A stretch of DNA of 64,000 bases from JAEUHQ01 sp964538915 (GCA_964538915.1 CAZIFB010000012.1:1-64000); one strand, 5' to 3'; positions 11,457-20,779 are shown, counted from the stretch's first letter. Made by a program: numbers and translations. Notes: a model not told the origin generated them from the sequence alone.

Positions 11457-12494
11457 GTGCTCGTCTCCGAGTTCGACTTCGAGTTGCCGCCGGACCGGAT
11501 CGCGGTACGCCCCGCGGAACCACGCGACTCGGCTCGCCTCATGGTCGTCGATCGCAGCGGCGAGCGCATCGATCACCGCGGCGTTCGCGACCTTCCCGCG
11601 CTCCTTCGCGACGGCGACTTGCTCGTGCTCAACGACACGCGTGTTCGTCCGTGGCGGCTGCGGGGCCGTCGCGCGACGGGCGGCGCGGTCGAGTGCCTGC
11701 TGCTCTCGCTGTCGGGCGACCGCGGCGAGGCGTTCGTGAAGCCGAGCGGCAAGTTGGCGCCGGGTGCGCGGATTCCGATGGAGGAGGGCGCGATCACCCT
11801 CGAACTGCTCACGTCTCTCGGCGGCGGTCGTTGGTCGGTGCGGCTCGAAGCGAGCGGCGGGGATGTGATCGGTGCGCTCGAGCGCGTCGGTCGTGCACCG
11901 CTGCCCCCGTACATCCGCCGCGACGGCGCGGAGGACCGAGCGGTGGACCGAGATCGTTACCAGACCGTGTTCGCGCGCGTGCCGGGCGCCGTGGCGGCGC
12001 CGACCGCGGGCCTGCACTTCACGCCCGCACTGCTCGCGGCGGTCGAGGCTCGTGGTGTGCGGATCGCGTTCGTCACTCTGCACGTCGGCGAAGGGACGTT
12101 CGCGCCGTTGCGCACCGACGTGGTCGAGGAACACCGCATGCACGCGGAGGAATACGAACTCCCCGCCGCGACGGCCGACGCCGTCGCCGCGACCCGGGCG
12201 CGGGGCGGCCGTGTGATCGCGGTCGGGACGACGAGCTGCCGGACGCTGGAGACGTGCGCGTCCGCGGAGCGGACCGTGCGCGCGGGCGCCGGGCGTTCGG
12301 ACCTGTTCCTCTACCCCGGACGGCCGTTCCGCGTCGTCGACGGGATGCTGACGAACTTCCATCTGCCGAAGTCGACGCTGCTGATGCTGGTGTCGGCGTT
12401 CGCGGGGCGCGAACGGATGCTCGCGGCGTACCGCGCGGCGGTCGAACTCGGTTACCGCTTCTTCTCGTTCGGCGACGCGATGCTGATCGTCTGA
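11457..12494 (+). CDS. queA: tRNA ribosyltransferase-isomerase QueA
   Basis: The 345-aa QueA transfers and isomerises the ribosyl part of SAM onto 7-aminomethyl-7-deazaguanine in tRNA, making epoxyqueuosine. Diagnostic segments are FDFELPPDRIAVRPAEPRD at the N terminus, LVLNDTRV, APTAGLHFT, HVGEGTF, VGTTSCRTLE and TNFHLPKSTLLMLV. Length is normal. The GTG at 11457 is the only start that gives the family N terminus. QueG, which completes the pathway, is encoded at 19630-20766. Confidence 0.97.
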   Translation: MLVSEFDFELPPDRIAVRPAEPRDSARLMVVDRSGERIDHRGVRDLPALLRDGDLLVLNDTRVRPWRLRGRRATGGAVECLLLSLSGDRGEAFVKPSGKLAPGARIPMEEGAITLELLTSLGGGRWSVRLEASGGDVIGALERVGRAPLPPYIRRDGAEDRAVDRDRYQTVFARVPGAVAAPTAGLHFTPALLAAVEARGVRIAFVTLHVGEGTFAPLRTDVVEEHRMHAEEYELPAATADAVAATRARGGRVIAVGTTSCRTLETCASAERTVRAGAGRSDLFLYPGRPFRVVDGMLTNFHLPKSTLLMLVSAFAGRERMLAAYRAAVELGYRFFSFGDAMLIV

Positions 12495-12510
12495 CCGGGC
12501 CGCCCTTCAG
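12491..12510. terminator. Imperfect hairpin at the queA/thiE convergent ends
   Basis: CTGA and TCAG arms enclose an inner GGG-CCG-CCC stem with mismatches. The queA TGA and the thiE stop lie in the two arms. The structure is weak, but its layout repeats that of other convergent pairs here. Confidence 0.35.
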
Positions 12511-13115
12511 AGCGTGCGGCGCAGCGACTCCGCGGCGTGGCGTGGGTCACGGGCATCCAGGATCGCGCTGCTGACCGCGATGCGATCGACTCCGAGCGCC
12601 TGCAGAGCACGCAGGTTGTCGGGCGTGATCCCGCCGATCGCGAAGAGAGGCAGGCGGTGCGCGGCGGCCGCTGCGAGGGCCGCCTCGATCTCGGCCGGGG
12701 ACTTGGCGGTGGTGTAGCCCTTCGTCGCGGTCGCATGGCACGGTCCGAAGCCGACGTAGTCGGCTCCGGCGGCCGCCGCCGCGGCGATCTGGGCGACGTC
12801 GTGCGTACTCACCCCGAGCCAGGAGGAGACCAGCAGTTTCCTCGCGGCATCGGTCGGCATGTCGCCTTGGCCGACGTGAGCGCCCGCGGCGCGCGAACGG
12901 ACGGCGAGCATCACGTCGTCGTTCACCAGCACCGGCACACCCCGATCGCGGCAGACGGTGCGGCACCGTTCGAAACCGGCGCGGTCCGGCGCGGCCGTTC
13001 GCCACTGCACGATGTCGACCCCGCCGTCGAGCGCGGCGACCAGCGTGTCCCATGGGTCGTTCCTGCACCGGTCCGGCGTGAACAGCAGGTAGAGACGGCG
13101 GTCGGGGAACGGCAT
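12507..13115 (-). CDS. thiE: Thiamine phosphate synthase ThiE
   Basis: The 202-aa TIM-barrel enzyme couples the HMP-pyrophosphate pyrimidine with thiazole phosphate to give thiamine phosphate. Family features include RLYLLFTPD at the first strand, VDIVQWR (usually QxR), VNDDVMLA, AGAHVGQGDMP, GVSTHD, ADYVGFGPCHATATK and FAIGGITPDN. Length is normal. It is convergent with queA, with a 12-base gap. No other thiamine gene is adjacent. Confidence 0.93.
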   Translation of the reverse strand: MPFPDRRLYLLFTPDRCRNDPWDTLVAALDGGVDIVQWRTAAPDRAGFERCRTVCRDRGVPVLVNDDVMLAVRSRAAGAHVGQGDMPTDAARKLLVSSWLGVSTHDVAQIAAAAAAGADYVGFGPCHATATKGYTTAKSPAEIEAALAAAAAHRLPLFAIGGITPDNLRALQALGVDRIAVSSAILDARDPRHAAESLRRTL

Positions 13116-13128
13116 TCGACGCCGCGAG

Positions 13129-13134
13129 ACAGTA
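13129..13134 (-). promoter_or_regulatory. Candidate -10 of thiE (TACTGT)
   Basis: The minus-strand hexamer ends 13 bases before the thiE ATG. Confidence 0.4.
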
Positions 13135-13183
13135 GCAGGCGTGCACGTGCCGCGCCGCTGTGGCGGCTCGGGCATGCAGGTCG

Positions 13184-13189
13184 TAGCGT
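13184..13189 (+). promoter_or_regulatory. Candidate -10 of the TPR membrane protein (TAGCGT)
   Basis: The hexamer ends 10 bases before the ATG at 13200. Confidence 0.4.
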
Positions 13190-13199
13190 GCTGGCCTCG

Positions 13200-13739
13200 A
13201 TGACGGACGCGCTGCTGCCGAACCTGCTGCTCTTCGCGACCGGCCAGGCGGCGGCGTGGTTCTACCTGCGGACGGGGCGGTGGTGGATCGGCGTTCTCGC
13301 GTCGGGCGCCTTGTGGGTGATCGCCGACTGGTACTTCCTCGCGCGCTTCGCGTTCGCCGCCGGACCTCCCGATCTGCTCGTACCGCTCGTTGCCATGCAG
13401 GTCGTCGCGGCGTGGGTCATCCTGGCGCTGGCCTTGGCCCTCTGGCGCCGGCGTTGGTCGGCTACCGCGCGGCGCCGCGCGGAGATCTACGGTCAGGGCA
13501 TGGTCGCGTACCTGCACGGCGACCATCGGAACGCCGAACGCACGTTCCGGCGCCTCGTGCGCAGTGACCCCTGGGACGCCGCGGCGTGGGTGGCCCTCGG
13601 CAACGTCGCGCTGCGAACGGGAGCGCTCGGCCAGGCGAGGCGCTCGTTCCGCCGCGCACTCGGCGTCGACACGAAGGCCCTCTACACCGACTTCGTGAAG
13701 CACCAGATGACCCGGCTCGCGGCGCCGCCCGCGGCATGA
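13200..13739 (+). CDS. Membrane protein with C-terminal TPR-like repeats
   Basis: The 179-aa protein has about three hydrophobic helices in residues 5-80, then an Arg-rich RRRWSATARRR junction and a soluble region of about 75 residues. That region has TPR-like periodicity (GMVAYLHGDHRNAERTFRRLV, then a second unit ending in RALG). It could hold a partner at the cytoplasmic face of the inner membrane. No specific family is recognised. It stands between thiE (divergent) and the peroxidase gene. Confidence 0.72.
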   Translation: MTDALLPNLLLFATGQAAAWFYLRTGRWWIGVLASGALWVIADWYFLARFAFAAGPPDLLVPLVAMQVVAAWVILALALALWRRRWSATARRRAEIYGQGMVAYLHGDHRNAERTFRRLVRSDPWDAAAWVALGNVALRTGALGQARRSFRRALGVDTKALYTDFVKHQMTRLAAPPAA

Positions 13740-13920
13740 GCGGGGCGCGTGCTTGCGCGACCGGGTGCTGGCTCGGGTAGGAGGAGGCCGGATCGGCCAT
13801 CGCACCGGGCGGAGCAGAACCAGCCCCCGGGTCATCCTGTCTGTGGGACGGGACGAAAGCGCGACGTTGCAGCGACACTTCTTTCACCTCTCGCGGACCC
13901 CTCTCCCGAGGCCTCTCTTC

Positions 13921-15549
13921 ATGCGACTCGTCGCCTTCGTCTGTTTCGCCGCATCCCTGGCTGCGCAGGGGCTCCCGCCCCAGCCGGTTCCGCCGCAGAA
14001 CCCGATCACGCCCGAGAAGGCGATCCTGGGAAAGCTGCTCTTCTGGGAGGAGCAGATGTCGAGCAACAACCGGATGGCCTGCGGCACGTGCCACAGCTTC
14101 GCCGCCGGCGGCGGTGACCAGCGCCGCGCCGTGTTCCCCGGCCTCGACGGCGTGACGCCGTCCCCCGACGACAGCTTCGGCTCGCCGGGCATCGTCCGCA
14201 GCGACACCAACAACGACTACCTGCCGGACGCCGAGTTCGGGCTCCAGGCCCAGGTCACTCGACGTGCGTCGCCGAGCATGCTCACCGCGGCGTGGTTCCC
14301 GGAGGTGTTCTGGGACGGTCGTGCGCGCGGCCAGTTCGTCGATCCGGACACGGGCGCCGTGCTGATCCCCGTGGGGGGAGCCCTCGAGAACCAGGCCCTC
14401 GCACCGATCCTGGCCGGCGACGAGATGGCCCACGATGCGCGCACGTTCGCCGAAGCGACGTCGAAGCTCGTCACGGTCCGCCCGATGGCGGTCGCGACGA
14501 ACCTGCCGCCGGACATTGCGTCCGCGATCGCGGGCGGAGCGACCTACCCGGACCTCTTCAACGCCGCGTTCGGCACGCCCACGATCACCGCGGCGCGGAT
14601 CGCGTTCGCGATCGCGACCTACCAGCGCACCCTGGTGCCGAACCAGGCGCCCTACGACCTGTTCGTCGCCGGCAACCCGACCGCTCTCACGCCGGCCCAG
14701 ATCAACGGGCTGAACGTCTTCACGGGTCCTGCGCGCTGCAACCTGTGCCACACACCGGGGCTGTTCAGCGACACCCAGTTCCGCAACCTCGGCCTTCGGC
14801 CGATCGCGCAGGACAACGGCCGTCAGGGCACGACGGGACTGCTCGTGGATCGCGGCAAGTTCAAGGTGCCGAGCCTGCGCAATGCCGGGCTGCGCGGCAC
14901 GTTCATGCACAACGGCCAGTTCACCACGATCGCGCAGGTGTTCGGCTTCTACCTGGGCGGCGGCGGCCCGAACCTCGACAACAAGGACCCGCTGCTCGTG
15001 CCGCTGAACGGTCCTCCGCCTCAGGGTGTGCCGCCTCCCGCCGCCGCGGATCTGCAGAACTTCATCATCAACGGTCTGACCGATCCGCGCGTCGCCGCCG
15101 GCGTGTTCCCGTTCGATCGGCCGACGCTCGCGAGCGAACGCATCCCGCCGCAGGGTTTCCTCTACGGCCTGCCGTCCGCGGGCACCGGCGGTCGCGTCCC
15201 GTCGATACTCGCACAGGTCCCGGCGAACGTCGGCAACGTCGACTTCAAGATCGGAATCGGCAACGCGCGCGGCGGCGCGGCGACGATCTTCGTGCTCGGT
15301 CTCCAGCCGACGAGCCTGCTCTACTCGGGTGTCACGCTGCTCGTCGATCCCGGATCGGCGCTCCTGTTGCCCGGCGTGCTCGGCGGCGCGGCGGGTGTGC
15401 CCGGGGCGGGCTTCGGCAACTTGCGCATCGGGGTGCCCGATCTGCCGTTCCTCAGCGGGCTCACGATGTATGCGCAGTGGTTCGTCGTCGACCCGGGCGT
15501 CGTGAACGGTGCGGCGACGACCGCGGGCGCCGAAGTCCGGTTCTTCTGA
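13921..15549 (+). CDS. Secreted di-haem cytochrome c peroxidase-like protein with extra C-terminal module
   Basis: The 542-aa protein has a Sec signal peptide ending in LAAQ. The peroxidase/MauG-type core has two haem c sites: Cys54-Cys57-His58 (CGTCH) and Cys273-Cys276-His277 (CNLCH). VPSLRNAGLRGTFMHNG is the usual region near the distal haem. It probably reduces peroxide, or oxidises a substrate, in the periplasm. After about residue 435 the sequence leaves the family and becomes a beta-rich, Gly-rich domain ending GLTMYAQWFVVDPG...VRFF, likely for surface display or sorting. The ATG at 13921 starts the signal peptide. Confidence 0.88.
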   Translation: MRLVAFVCFAASLAAQGLPPQPVPPQNPITPEKAILGKLLFWEEQMSSNNRMACGTCHSFAAGGGDQRRAVFPGLDGVTPSPDDSFGSPGIVRSDTNNDYLPDAEFGLQAQVTRRASPSMLTAAWFPEVFWDGRARGQFVDPDTGAVLIPVGGALENQALAPILAGDEMAHDARTFAEATSKLVTVRPMAVATNLPPDIASAIAGGATYPDLFNAAFGTPTITAARIAFAIATYQRTLVPNQAPYDLFVAGNPTALTPAQINGLNVFTGPARCNLCHTPGLFSDTQFRNLGLRPIAQDNGRQGTTGLLVDRGKFKVPSLRNAGLRGTFMHNGQFTTIAQVFGFYLGGGGPNLDNKDPLLVPLNGPPPQGVPPPAAADLQNFIINGLTDPRVAAGVFPFDRPTLASERIPPQGFLYGLPSAGTGGRVPSILAQVPANVGNVDFKIGIGNARGGAATIFVLGLQPTSLLYSGVTLLVDPGSALLLPGVLGGAAGVPGAGFGNLRIGVPDLPFLSGLTMYAQWFVVDPGVVNGAATTAGAEVRFF

Positions 15550-15563
15550 CGGCGCTCTCGCCG
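15550..15563. terminator. Short hairpin between convergent stops
   Basis: Arms CGGCG and CGCCG with a CTCT loop fill most of the 16-base gap between the peroxidase TGA (15547-15549) and the helicase stop (15568-15566). There is no U-tract. Confidence 0.45.
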
Positions 15564-15565
15564 GA

Positions 15566-17452
15566 TCACGCCAGCTCGAAGGCGCTACGGTAGTGCGCGT
15601 GCTGCTGCAGGTGCTCGACGAGTGATCGCAGGTCGCGGTCGTGAGCGAGCGTGGCGCTGTCGCCGATGACCGTGAGATGGCGGCGCGCGCGGGTCAACGC
15701 CACGTTGAGCCGGCGCATCTCGGCGAGGAAGCCGACTTGCCCGGCTTCGTTGCTGCGAACCAGCGACACGACCACGGCCTCTTTCTCGCGCCCTTGCAGT
15801 CCGTCGACGGTGCCGATCTCGAGCGCGGTCGAACCGAAGCGTTCCCGCAGCAGCTGCACCTGGGCGTTGTACGGCGTGACCACCGCGATCGCGTCGTCGT
15901 CGACACCGGCTTCGCGCAGGGCGCCGACGACTCGGACCACGAGATCGGCCTCGCCAGGGTTGCCCTTGCTGCTCTCGTCGTCGCCGGAGGTCTCCTCGTG
16001 TCCGCAGCCGGCCGTGTCGACGAAGCACAGGGCTTCGCTCGTCCACTCGTTCGCGACCACGTTCGGCAGATCGGTCAGCAGGTGGGCCCGGACGGCGCCG
16101 GCGGCGACGAGCCGGCCGTCGTAGAAGCGCGTCGAAGACCACGCCGCGATGCGTTCGTGCATCCGGTACTGGACGTTCAGCATGCGTGCCAACGTGGGTG
16201 CGTGCCTCGATTCCGCCAGGCGCTCGAACATCGTCCTGGCGAGCCCGCCGCGGGCGGCTTCTTCGGAATGGATGGTCGGCGGGAGCTGGCGGTGATCGCC
16301 GGCGAGCACCGTTCGTTTGCCTCGGGGCAGGGGGATCCAGCAACTCGCCTCGAGCGCTTGCGCGGCTTCGTCGATCACCACGCGGTCGAACGGGCGCTCG
16401 GCGAGGAGCGCATCGGCGGCTCCGACGGTCGTCGCGAGAACGACCTCCGCGCCCTCGACCAGGCCGCGCGTGATCGCGCCCTCGATCTGCCGCAGTTCGG
16501 CGCGCAACGTCCTCACCTCGGCGCGCGCGGCTGCGCGGTCCTGGCGCGACTTCGCGCGGTGCACACGGCGCAGACCCTGGTCGACTTCGCGGCGAACGTC
16601 CCGCAGCAGCTTCTGCTCGGGCGCCGCCTGTACGAGTTCCGCGAGCGAGACGTCGCGCACCGCCGTGTGGATGCGGGCCGGGTGGCCGAGTCGCACGACA
16701 CGCAGACCGGCTCGCACCAGCCGCTCCGCGAGGTTGTCGACCGCGACGTTGGAGGGCGCGCACGCGAGGACTCTCTCGCCGCGTGCCACGACCTGGCGGA
16801 CCAGTTCCACGAGCGCGGTCGTCTTGCCGGTGCCGGGCGGGCCGTGGATCAGCGCCACCTGCTCCGCGCGGAGTGCGTTCGCGACCGCCTCGCGCTGCGA
16901 TCCGTCCAGATTCGTGTCGAACCACACGATGGACTCGTCGGGCGGCTTGCTCGAGACGTCCGGTTCGCGTTCTTCGAAGAGCACGTCGAGGCGCCTTCCC
17001 TCGTCGCCGCGCCTCTCGCCGAGGAGGTCTCTCAGTGCCGCGTCGAGGCGGCGCCACGTGACGTCGGTCGCGATCCGGTCGAGTCGCACCAGCGGCGGCA
17101 GGTCCGCTTCGTCGTCGTCGAGCGCGATGGTCACTTCGCCGCTGCGCGAACGTACGAACACGGCGGTGGCTACCGGCGCGGCGTCGCGCGTCGCCCGCAC
17201 GGCGACCACGTCACCGGGTGAGAAGCGGTGGGCGGGCAGTTCCCCGGCCCGGCTCGGTCGCAGCACGGCGTGCAATCGTCCGCCGAATCCCGGCTCGAGG
17301 TCCGCGACCTCGAGCCGCAGCATCGTGCTTCCGCGCGCAACCAGCTCGGCGTCGGAGCGCATGCGCAGATCGCGCTCCGCCTCGGCGATCTCGGCTTTCC
17401 GCTCGAGCAGCAGCAAGCGCTGCTGCTCGGCCACGAACGCGCGCCGGTCCAC
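15566..17452 (-). CDS. UPF1/IGHMBP2-like superfamily 1 helicase
   Basis: The 628-aa protein is an SF1B-type helicase with an N-terminal beta-barrel region (about 30-130). Motifs in order are the Walker A GPPGTGKTT, motif Ia CAPSNVAVDNL, the Walker B VIDEAAQALE (DEAA), motif III AGDHRQLPPT, motif IV-like NVQYRMHE, motif V TVDGLQGREK and motif VI VALTRARRHL. These are the motifs of eukaryotic IGHMBP2/SMUBP2 and related bacterial proteins that unwind RNA or DNA 5' to 3'. It starts with GTG 6 bases after the dehydrogenase stop, so it is likely co-transcribed with it. The cellular role is unknown. Confidence 0.88.
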   Translation of the reverse strand: MDRRAFVAEQQRLLLLERKAEIAEAERDLRMRSDAELVARGSTMLRLEVADLEPGFGGRLHAVLRPSRAGELPAHRFSPGDVVAVRATRDAAPVATAVFVRSRSGEVTIALDDDEADLPPLVRLDRIATDVTWRRLDAALRDLLGERRGDEGRRLDVLFEEREPDVSSKPPDESIVWFDTNLDGSQREAVANALRAEQVALIHGPPGTGKTTALVELVRQVVARGERVLACAPSNVAVDNLAERLVRAGLRVVRLGHPARIHTAVRDVSLAELVQAAPEQKLLRDVRREVDQGLRRVHRAKSRQDRAAARAEVRTLRAELRQIEGAITRGLVEGAEVVLATTVGAADALLAERPFDRVVIDEAAQALEASCWIPLPRGKRTVLAGDHRQLPPTIHSEEAARGGLARTMFERLAESRHAPTLARMLNVQYRMHERIAAWSSTRFYDGRLVAAGAVRAHLLTDLPNVVANEWTSEALCFVDTAGCGHEETSGDDESSKGNPGEADLVVRVVGALREAGVDDDAIAVVTPYNAQVQLLRERFGSTALEIGTVDGLQGREKEAVVVSLVRSNEAGQVGFLAEMRRLNVALTRARRHLTVIGDSATLAHDRDLRSLVEHLQQHAHYRSAFELA

Positions 17453-17458
17453 GGCGTG

Positions 17459-19015
17459 TCAGCCGATCTTCTCGCTGATGGTCTTCGCCTGCAGGAACTG
17501 CAGGAGGTAGTCGGGGCCGCCCGCCTTGCTGTCCGTGCCCGACATGTTGAAGCCGCCGAACGGATGGCCGCCGACGAGGGCGCCGGTGCACTTCCGGTTG
17601 ATGTAGAAGTTGCCGACGTGGAAGCGGCGGCGCGCTTCGTCCTTCTTCTTCGCGTCGTTGGTGAACACCGAGCCAGTGAGGCCGTACTCGGTGTTGTTCG
17701 CGACGGCGAGTCCTTCCTCGAAGTCCTTCACTTTGATGATCGCGAGCACGGGCCCGAAGATCTCTTCCTGCGCGATCTTCGCGGTCGGGCTCACGTCGGC
17801 GAACACCGTCGGCTTCACGAAGTGACCGCCGGCCGGGCCCGCCTCGCCGCCGATCAGCAGCTTGCCTTCCTTCTTGCCGCTTTCGATGTACTCGAGCGTC
17901 TTCCGCTTCGCAGCGGCGTCGACCATGGGACCGAAGTTGTTCGTGCGATCGGCAGGGTGCCCCATCCGGATCGCCGCGACCTTCGGCGTGAGCCGGCGGC
18001 AGAACTCGTCGTAGACGTCCTTGTGCACGATCGCGCGGCTGCAGGCCGAGCACTTCTGGCCCTGATAGCCGAAGGCCGAGGCAGCCACGGCGTCGACCGC
18101 CTTGTCCAGATCGCAGTCGCTGTCGACGAGGATGCTGTCCTTGCCGCCCATCTCCGCGACGAGGCGCTTCATCCAGATCTGACCCGGCTGCGTCTTGGAC
18201 GACTTCTCGAAGATCCACAGCCCGACATCGCGGCTGCCGGTGAACGAGATGAAACGCGTCAGTTTGTGCTGCACGAGCGCGCCGCCGACCGAAGCACCCG
18301 GACCGGTGACGAAGTTGAGCACGTTCTTGGGCAGGCCGCACTCGTGCATCAGCTCGACCCACATCGCGGCGATCGCGGGCGACTGGCTCGCCGGCTTCAG
18401 CACGACGGTGTTGCCGGCGAGCAGCGCTGCGGACGCCATTCCCGCCATGATGGCCAGCGGGAAGTTCCACGGCGGGATGACTGCGCCCACGCCGAGCGGG
18501 ATGTAGATCATCTGGTTCCGCTCGCCGGGCACGTGCGTGACGGGTTGCGGTTGGGCCATGCGCAGCATCTGGCCGGCGTAGTACTCGAGGAAGTCGATCG
18601 CCTCGGCAGTGTCGGCGTCGGCTTCTGCCCACGACTTGCCGACTTCGTGGCAGAGGAGCGCGGAGAAGAGGTGCTTCTTCTCGCGCAGCCGCTGGGCCGC
18701 GCGGAAGAAGATGCCGACCCGGTACTCGGCGTCCGTCGCGGCCCATGCCGGGAACGCGGCGTGCGCCTTCTCGACGGCGGCGGTCGCGTCGGCCTCGGTC
18801 AGCTTGGGATAGCGGCCGATCCGTCGCGTGGTGTCACCGGGGTCGAAGTTCTCGAACGTCTCGTTGCCGCGGATCGGTTCCCCGCCGATCCAGCACGTCC
18901 ACGTCTTGCCCAGCACGTCTTTCTGGATCGTCTGGAGCGCGCGCTGGAACGCTTCCTGTTCTTCGGGGCGGGAGAAGTCGGTGAACGGTTCGTTGCGGAA
19001 TTCGGGCAGCTGCAC
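17459..19015 (-). CDS. pruA: L-glutamate gamma-semialdehyde (P5C) dehydrogenase
   Basis: The 518-aa aldehyde dehydrogenase matches bacterial P5C dehydrogenases of the free-standing type throughout, from FRNEPFTDFS at the N terminus to the C-terminal GGHPFGGFNMSGT. It oxidises glutamate semialdehyde to glutamate with NAD+ in proline or arginine catabolism. The NAD-binding FTGSRDVG, the general-base region EMGGKD and the catalytic Cys in GQKCSACSR are present. The start is GTG at 19015. No proline dehydrogenase gene is in the window. A strong hairpin 64 bases upstream separates it from the previous gene. Confidence 0.93.
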   Translation of the reverse strand: MQLPEFRNEPFTDFSRPEEQEAFQRALQTIQKDVLGKTWTCWIGGEPIRGNETFENFDPGDTTRRIGRYPKLTEADATAAVEKAHAAFPAWAATDAEYRVGIFFRAAQRLREKKHLFSALLCHEVGKSWAEADADTAEAIDFLEYYAGQMLRMAQPQPVTHVPGERNQMIYIPLGVGAVIPPWNFPLAIMAGMASAALLAGNTVVLKPASQSPAIAAMWVELMHECGLPKNVLNFVTGPGASVGGALVQHKLTRFISFTGSRDVGLWIFEKSSKTQPGQIWMKRLVAEMGGKDSILVDSDCDLDKAVDAVAASAFGYQGQKCSACSRAIVHKDVYDEFCRRLTPKVAAIRMGHPADRTNNFGPMVDAAAKRKTLEYIESGKKEGKLLIGGEAGPAGGHFVKPTVFADVSPTAKIAQEEIFGPVLAIIKVKDFEEGLAVANNTEYGLTGSVFTNDAKKKDEARRRFHVGNFYINRKCTGALVGGHPFGGFNMSGTDSKAGGPDYLLQFLQAKTISEKIG

Positions 19016-19078
19016 GGCCGCGTCCTCGTTTGCTTCGGGGGAGGGCTGAGGATGCGAAGGGAGGCTCTGGAACGCAAG

Positions 19079-19107
19079 CGACCTGCCGGGAGGTGGCCGG
19101 CAGGTCG
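19079..19107 (-). terminator. Strong hairpin after the zinc-ribbon gene
   Basis: A perfect 11-bp stem, arms CGACCTGCCGG and CCGGCAGGTCG, encloses a 7-base loop. It lies 86 bases past the zinc-ribbon stop and 64 bases before the dehydrogenase start, both leftward. It lacks a U-tract. It is probably a terminator; an upstream regulatory hairpin of the dehydrogenase is the alternative. Confidence 0.65.
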
Positions 19108-19192
19108 TCGCGGAGATCAGGGTTCTCGGGAAGTCGGGAAAGTCGATCGCAGGTCGTCGGGAGGCGTCAGGCTTCGTTGGGGTGAGGGGGTC

Positions 19193-19378
19193 TCAGGAGG
19201 CTTGCCACTTGTGGCGCTGGACGGTGTCGTCGAACTGCTTGCCGTCGTTGCGGCTGAAGAGTCGGACGCGGCCGCCGCAGTGCACGCAGTAGGAGAAGTT
19301 CACACTCATCAGGAACCGCACGTAGTCCTTGCACTGCTCGCACCACTTCATCTCGTCGTAGTAGTCGCTGGTCGTCAT
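19193..19378 (-). CDS. Small zinc-ribbon protein
   Basis: The 61-aa protein (MTTSDYYDEMKWC...) has two CxxC knuckles, CEQC and CVHC, spaced 17 residues apart, which should bind one zinc. The C-terminal part is basic and ends in HKW. Similar short proteins occur in planctomycetes as far as I recall; no function is known. The ATG at 19378 is the most compact start. The reading frame is open further upstream, but that part is Arg-rich shadow sequence. Confidence 0.68.
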   Translation of the reverse strand: MTTSDYYDEMKWCEQCKDYVRFLMSVNFSYCVHCGGRVRLFSRNDGKQFDDTVQRHKWQAS

Positions 19379-19629
19379 CCGGGTCTGCTTGTCGTGGGCG
19401 TTCTTCACGACCGGGAAGGAGCAACGCGCTTGCCAGGTGTCGTCGCAGCGCATCGGTTGGCGCCAGGGAACGGTGCCACCGCACGAACGCCGTTCCGCGT
19501 CGCGAGCGGTGTTCACTGCGCCGGCGTCTCGGTTCTGCGACGCCAGGTTCCCCCTCCTGACGGGTCGCGCGGGACAGTGTCCATGCGACCGCGTGTTGCG
19601 ACGTGAGCGTCGCGGGATCCGGACCGTCG

Positions 19630-20766
19630 CTATCGGGCGACTGGCGGGATCTCTCCCGCGATCGCGGCGGCGATCTCGTCGCGCACACGGGCTTCGGATT
19701 CGCGCGCGAGCGCGCGCTCGAGGGATGCCGACTTTGCGTCGATCCGACCGATTGCCCATGCCGCGTGGCCGCGCACGACGGGGTCGGCGTCCTCCAGCGC
19801 GCTCTCGAGGTGTGGGAGCGCCGAGCGGTCGCCGCGGTTGCCCAGCACGATGGCGGCGTTGCGGCGGAGTCCGCTCAGTGTCGCCCGGCGCATCGCCGTC
19901 CCCACGAACTCCGCCTCGTAGCGTGCGGTGTCCATGGCCAGAACGTCGACGAGGGTCCAGGTTTCGACGATGCGATGCGGCCGAAGATCGGGCGGCCGTT
20001 GCTCGCCGCGGTGCGTCGATCGCTCACTGCGCTTCGTGAACGGGCACACTTCGAGGCAGACATCGCAGCCGAACAGCCATTCGCCCTGCGCAGCGCGCAG
20101 TTCGCGCGGGACGAAGCCGCGATGTTCGATCGTCGAGTAACTGAGGCAGCGCCGTGCATCGATCTCGAACGGGGCGACGATCGCGCCGGTCGGGCACGCA
20201 TGCAGGCACGCCGTGCAGGTGCCGCAGGATCCCGGGGACGGCGCGTCCGGCGGGAGGTCCATGGCCGTCAGCAACTCGGCGAGCTGCAGGTAGGGGCCGT
20301 GCGTCGGCGAGATCACCATGGCGCTCTTCGCCAGGAATCCGATGCCGCTTCGGACGGCCAGGGCGCGTTCGAGGACCGGTACCGCGTCCGTTCCGCCGTT
20401 CATCGAGCCGAACGGTGCGCCCGCGGCTTCGAGTGCTTCGCGAAGAGCGAACACCCGGTCTCGCATCCAGCGGTGGTAGTCGCGGCTGGCCGCGTAACGC
20501 GCGACGCGCCCACCGCCGGGAAGCTCGATCGGCTGGGCGCCGTAGTCGACCGCGAGCGTGATCGCGGAACGCACACCCGGTCGCCACTTCGTCGGATCGA
20601 GGATCCGTTCCGTGTTCGAAGCCAGGTACTGCATGTCCCCGTGCCGGCCCGCTTCGAGCCAGGCCAGGAACTTCGCCCCGTGCTCGCCAGGGTCGGCCGG
20701 GCCGAAGCGCACGAGGTCGAACCCGGCATCTCGCGCAATTTCGCGCACCGTCTCGGGCGAGGGCAT
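19630..20766 (-). CDS. queG: Epoxyqueuosine reductase QueG
   Basis: The 378-aa cobalamin- and Fe-S-dependent enzyme reduces epoxyqueuosine to queuosine in tRNA. The N-terminal domain has AGFDLVRFGPAD. Two 4Fe-4S ligand sets follow: CGTCTACLHACP and GCDVCLEVCPF. A C-terminal HEAT-like stretch (LGNRGDRSALPHL, HAAWAIGRID) is normal for QueG. The ATG at 20766 is chosen over a start 11 codons upstream because a TAGCAT hexamer lies 7 bases before it. It completes the pathway begun by QueA. Confidence 0.95.
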   Translation of the reverse strand: MPSPETVREIARDAGFDLVRFGPADPGEHGAKFLAWLEAGRHGDMQYLASNTERILDPTKWRPGVRSAITLAVDYGAQPIELPGGGRVARYAASRDYHRWMRDRVFALREALEAAGAPFGSMNGGTDAVPVLERALAVRSGIGFLAKSAMVISPTHGPYLQLAELLTAMDLPPDAPSPGSCGTCTACLHACPTGAIVAPFEIDARRCLSYSTIEHRGFVPRELRAAQGEWLFGCDVCLEVCPFTKRSERSTHRGEQRPPDLRPHRIVETWTLVDVLAMDTARYEAEFVGTAMRRATLSGLRRNAAIVLGNRGDRSALPHLESALEDADPVVRGHAAWAIGRIDAKSASLERALARESEARVRDEIAAAIAGEIPPVAR

Positions 20767-20773
20767 GCCGGCA

Positions 20774-20779
20774 ATGCTA
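20774..20779 (-). promoter_or_regulatory. Candidate -10 of queG (TAGCAT)
   Basis: The hexamer ends 7 bases before the ATG at 20766 and supports that start. Confidence 0.45.
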
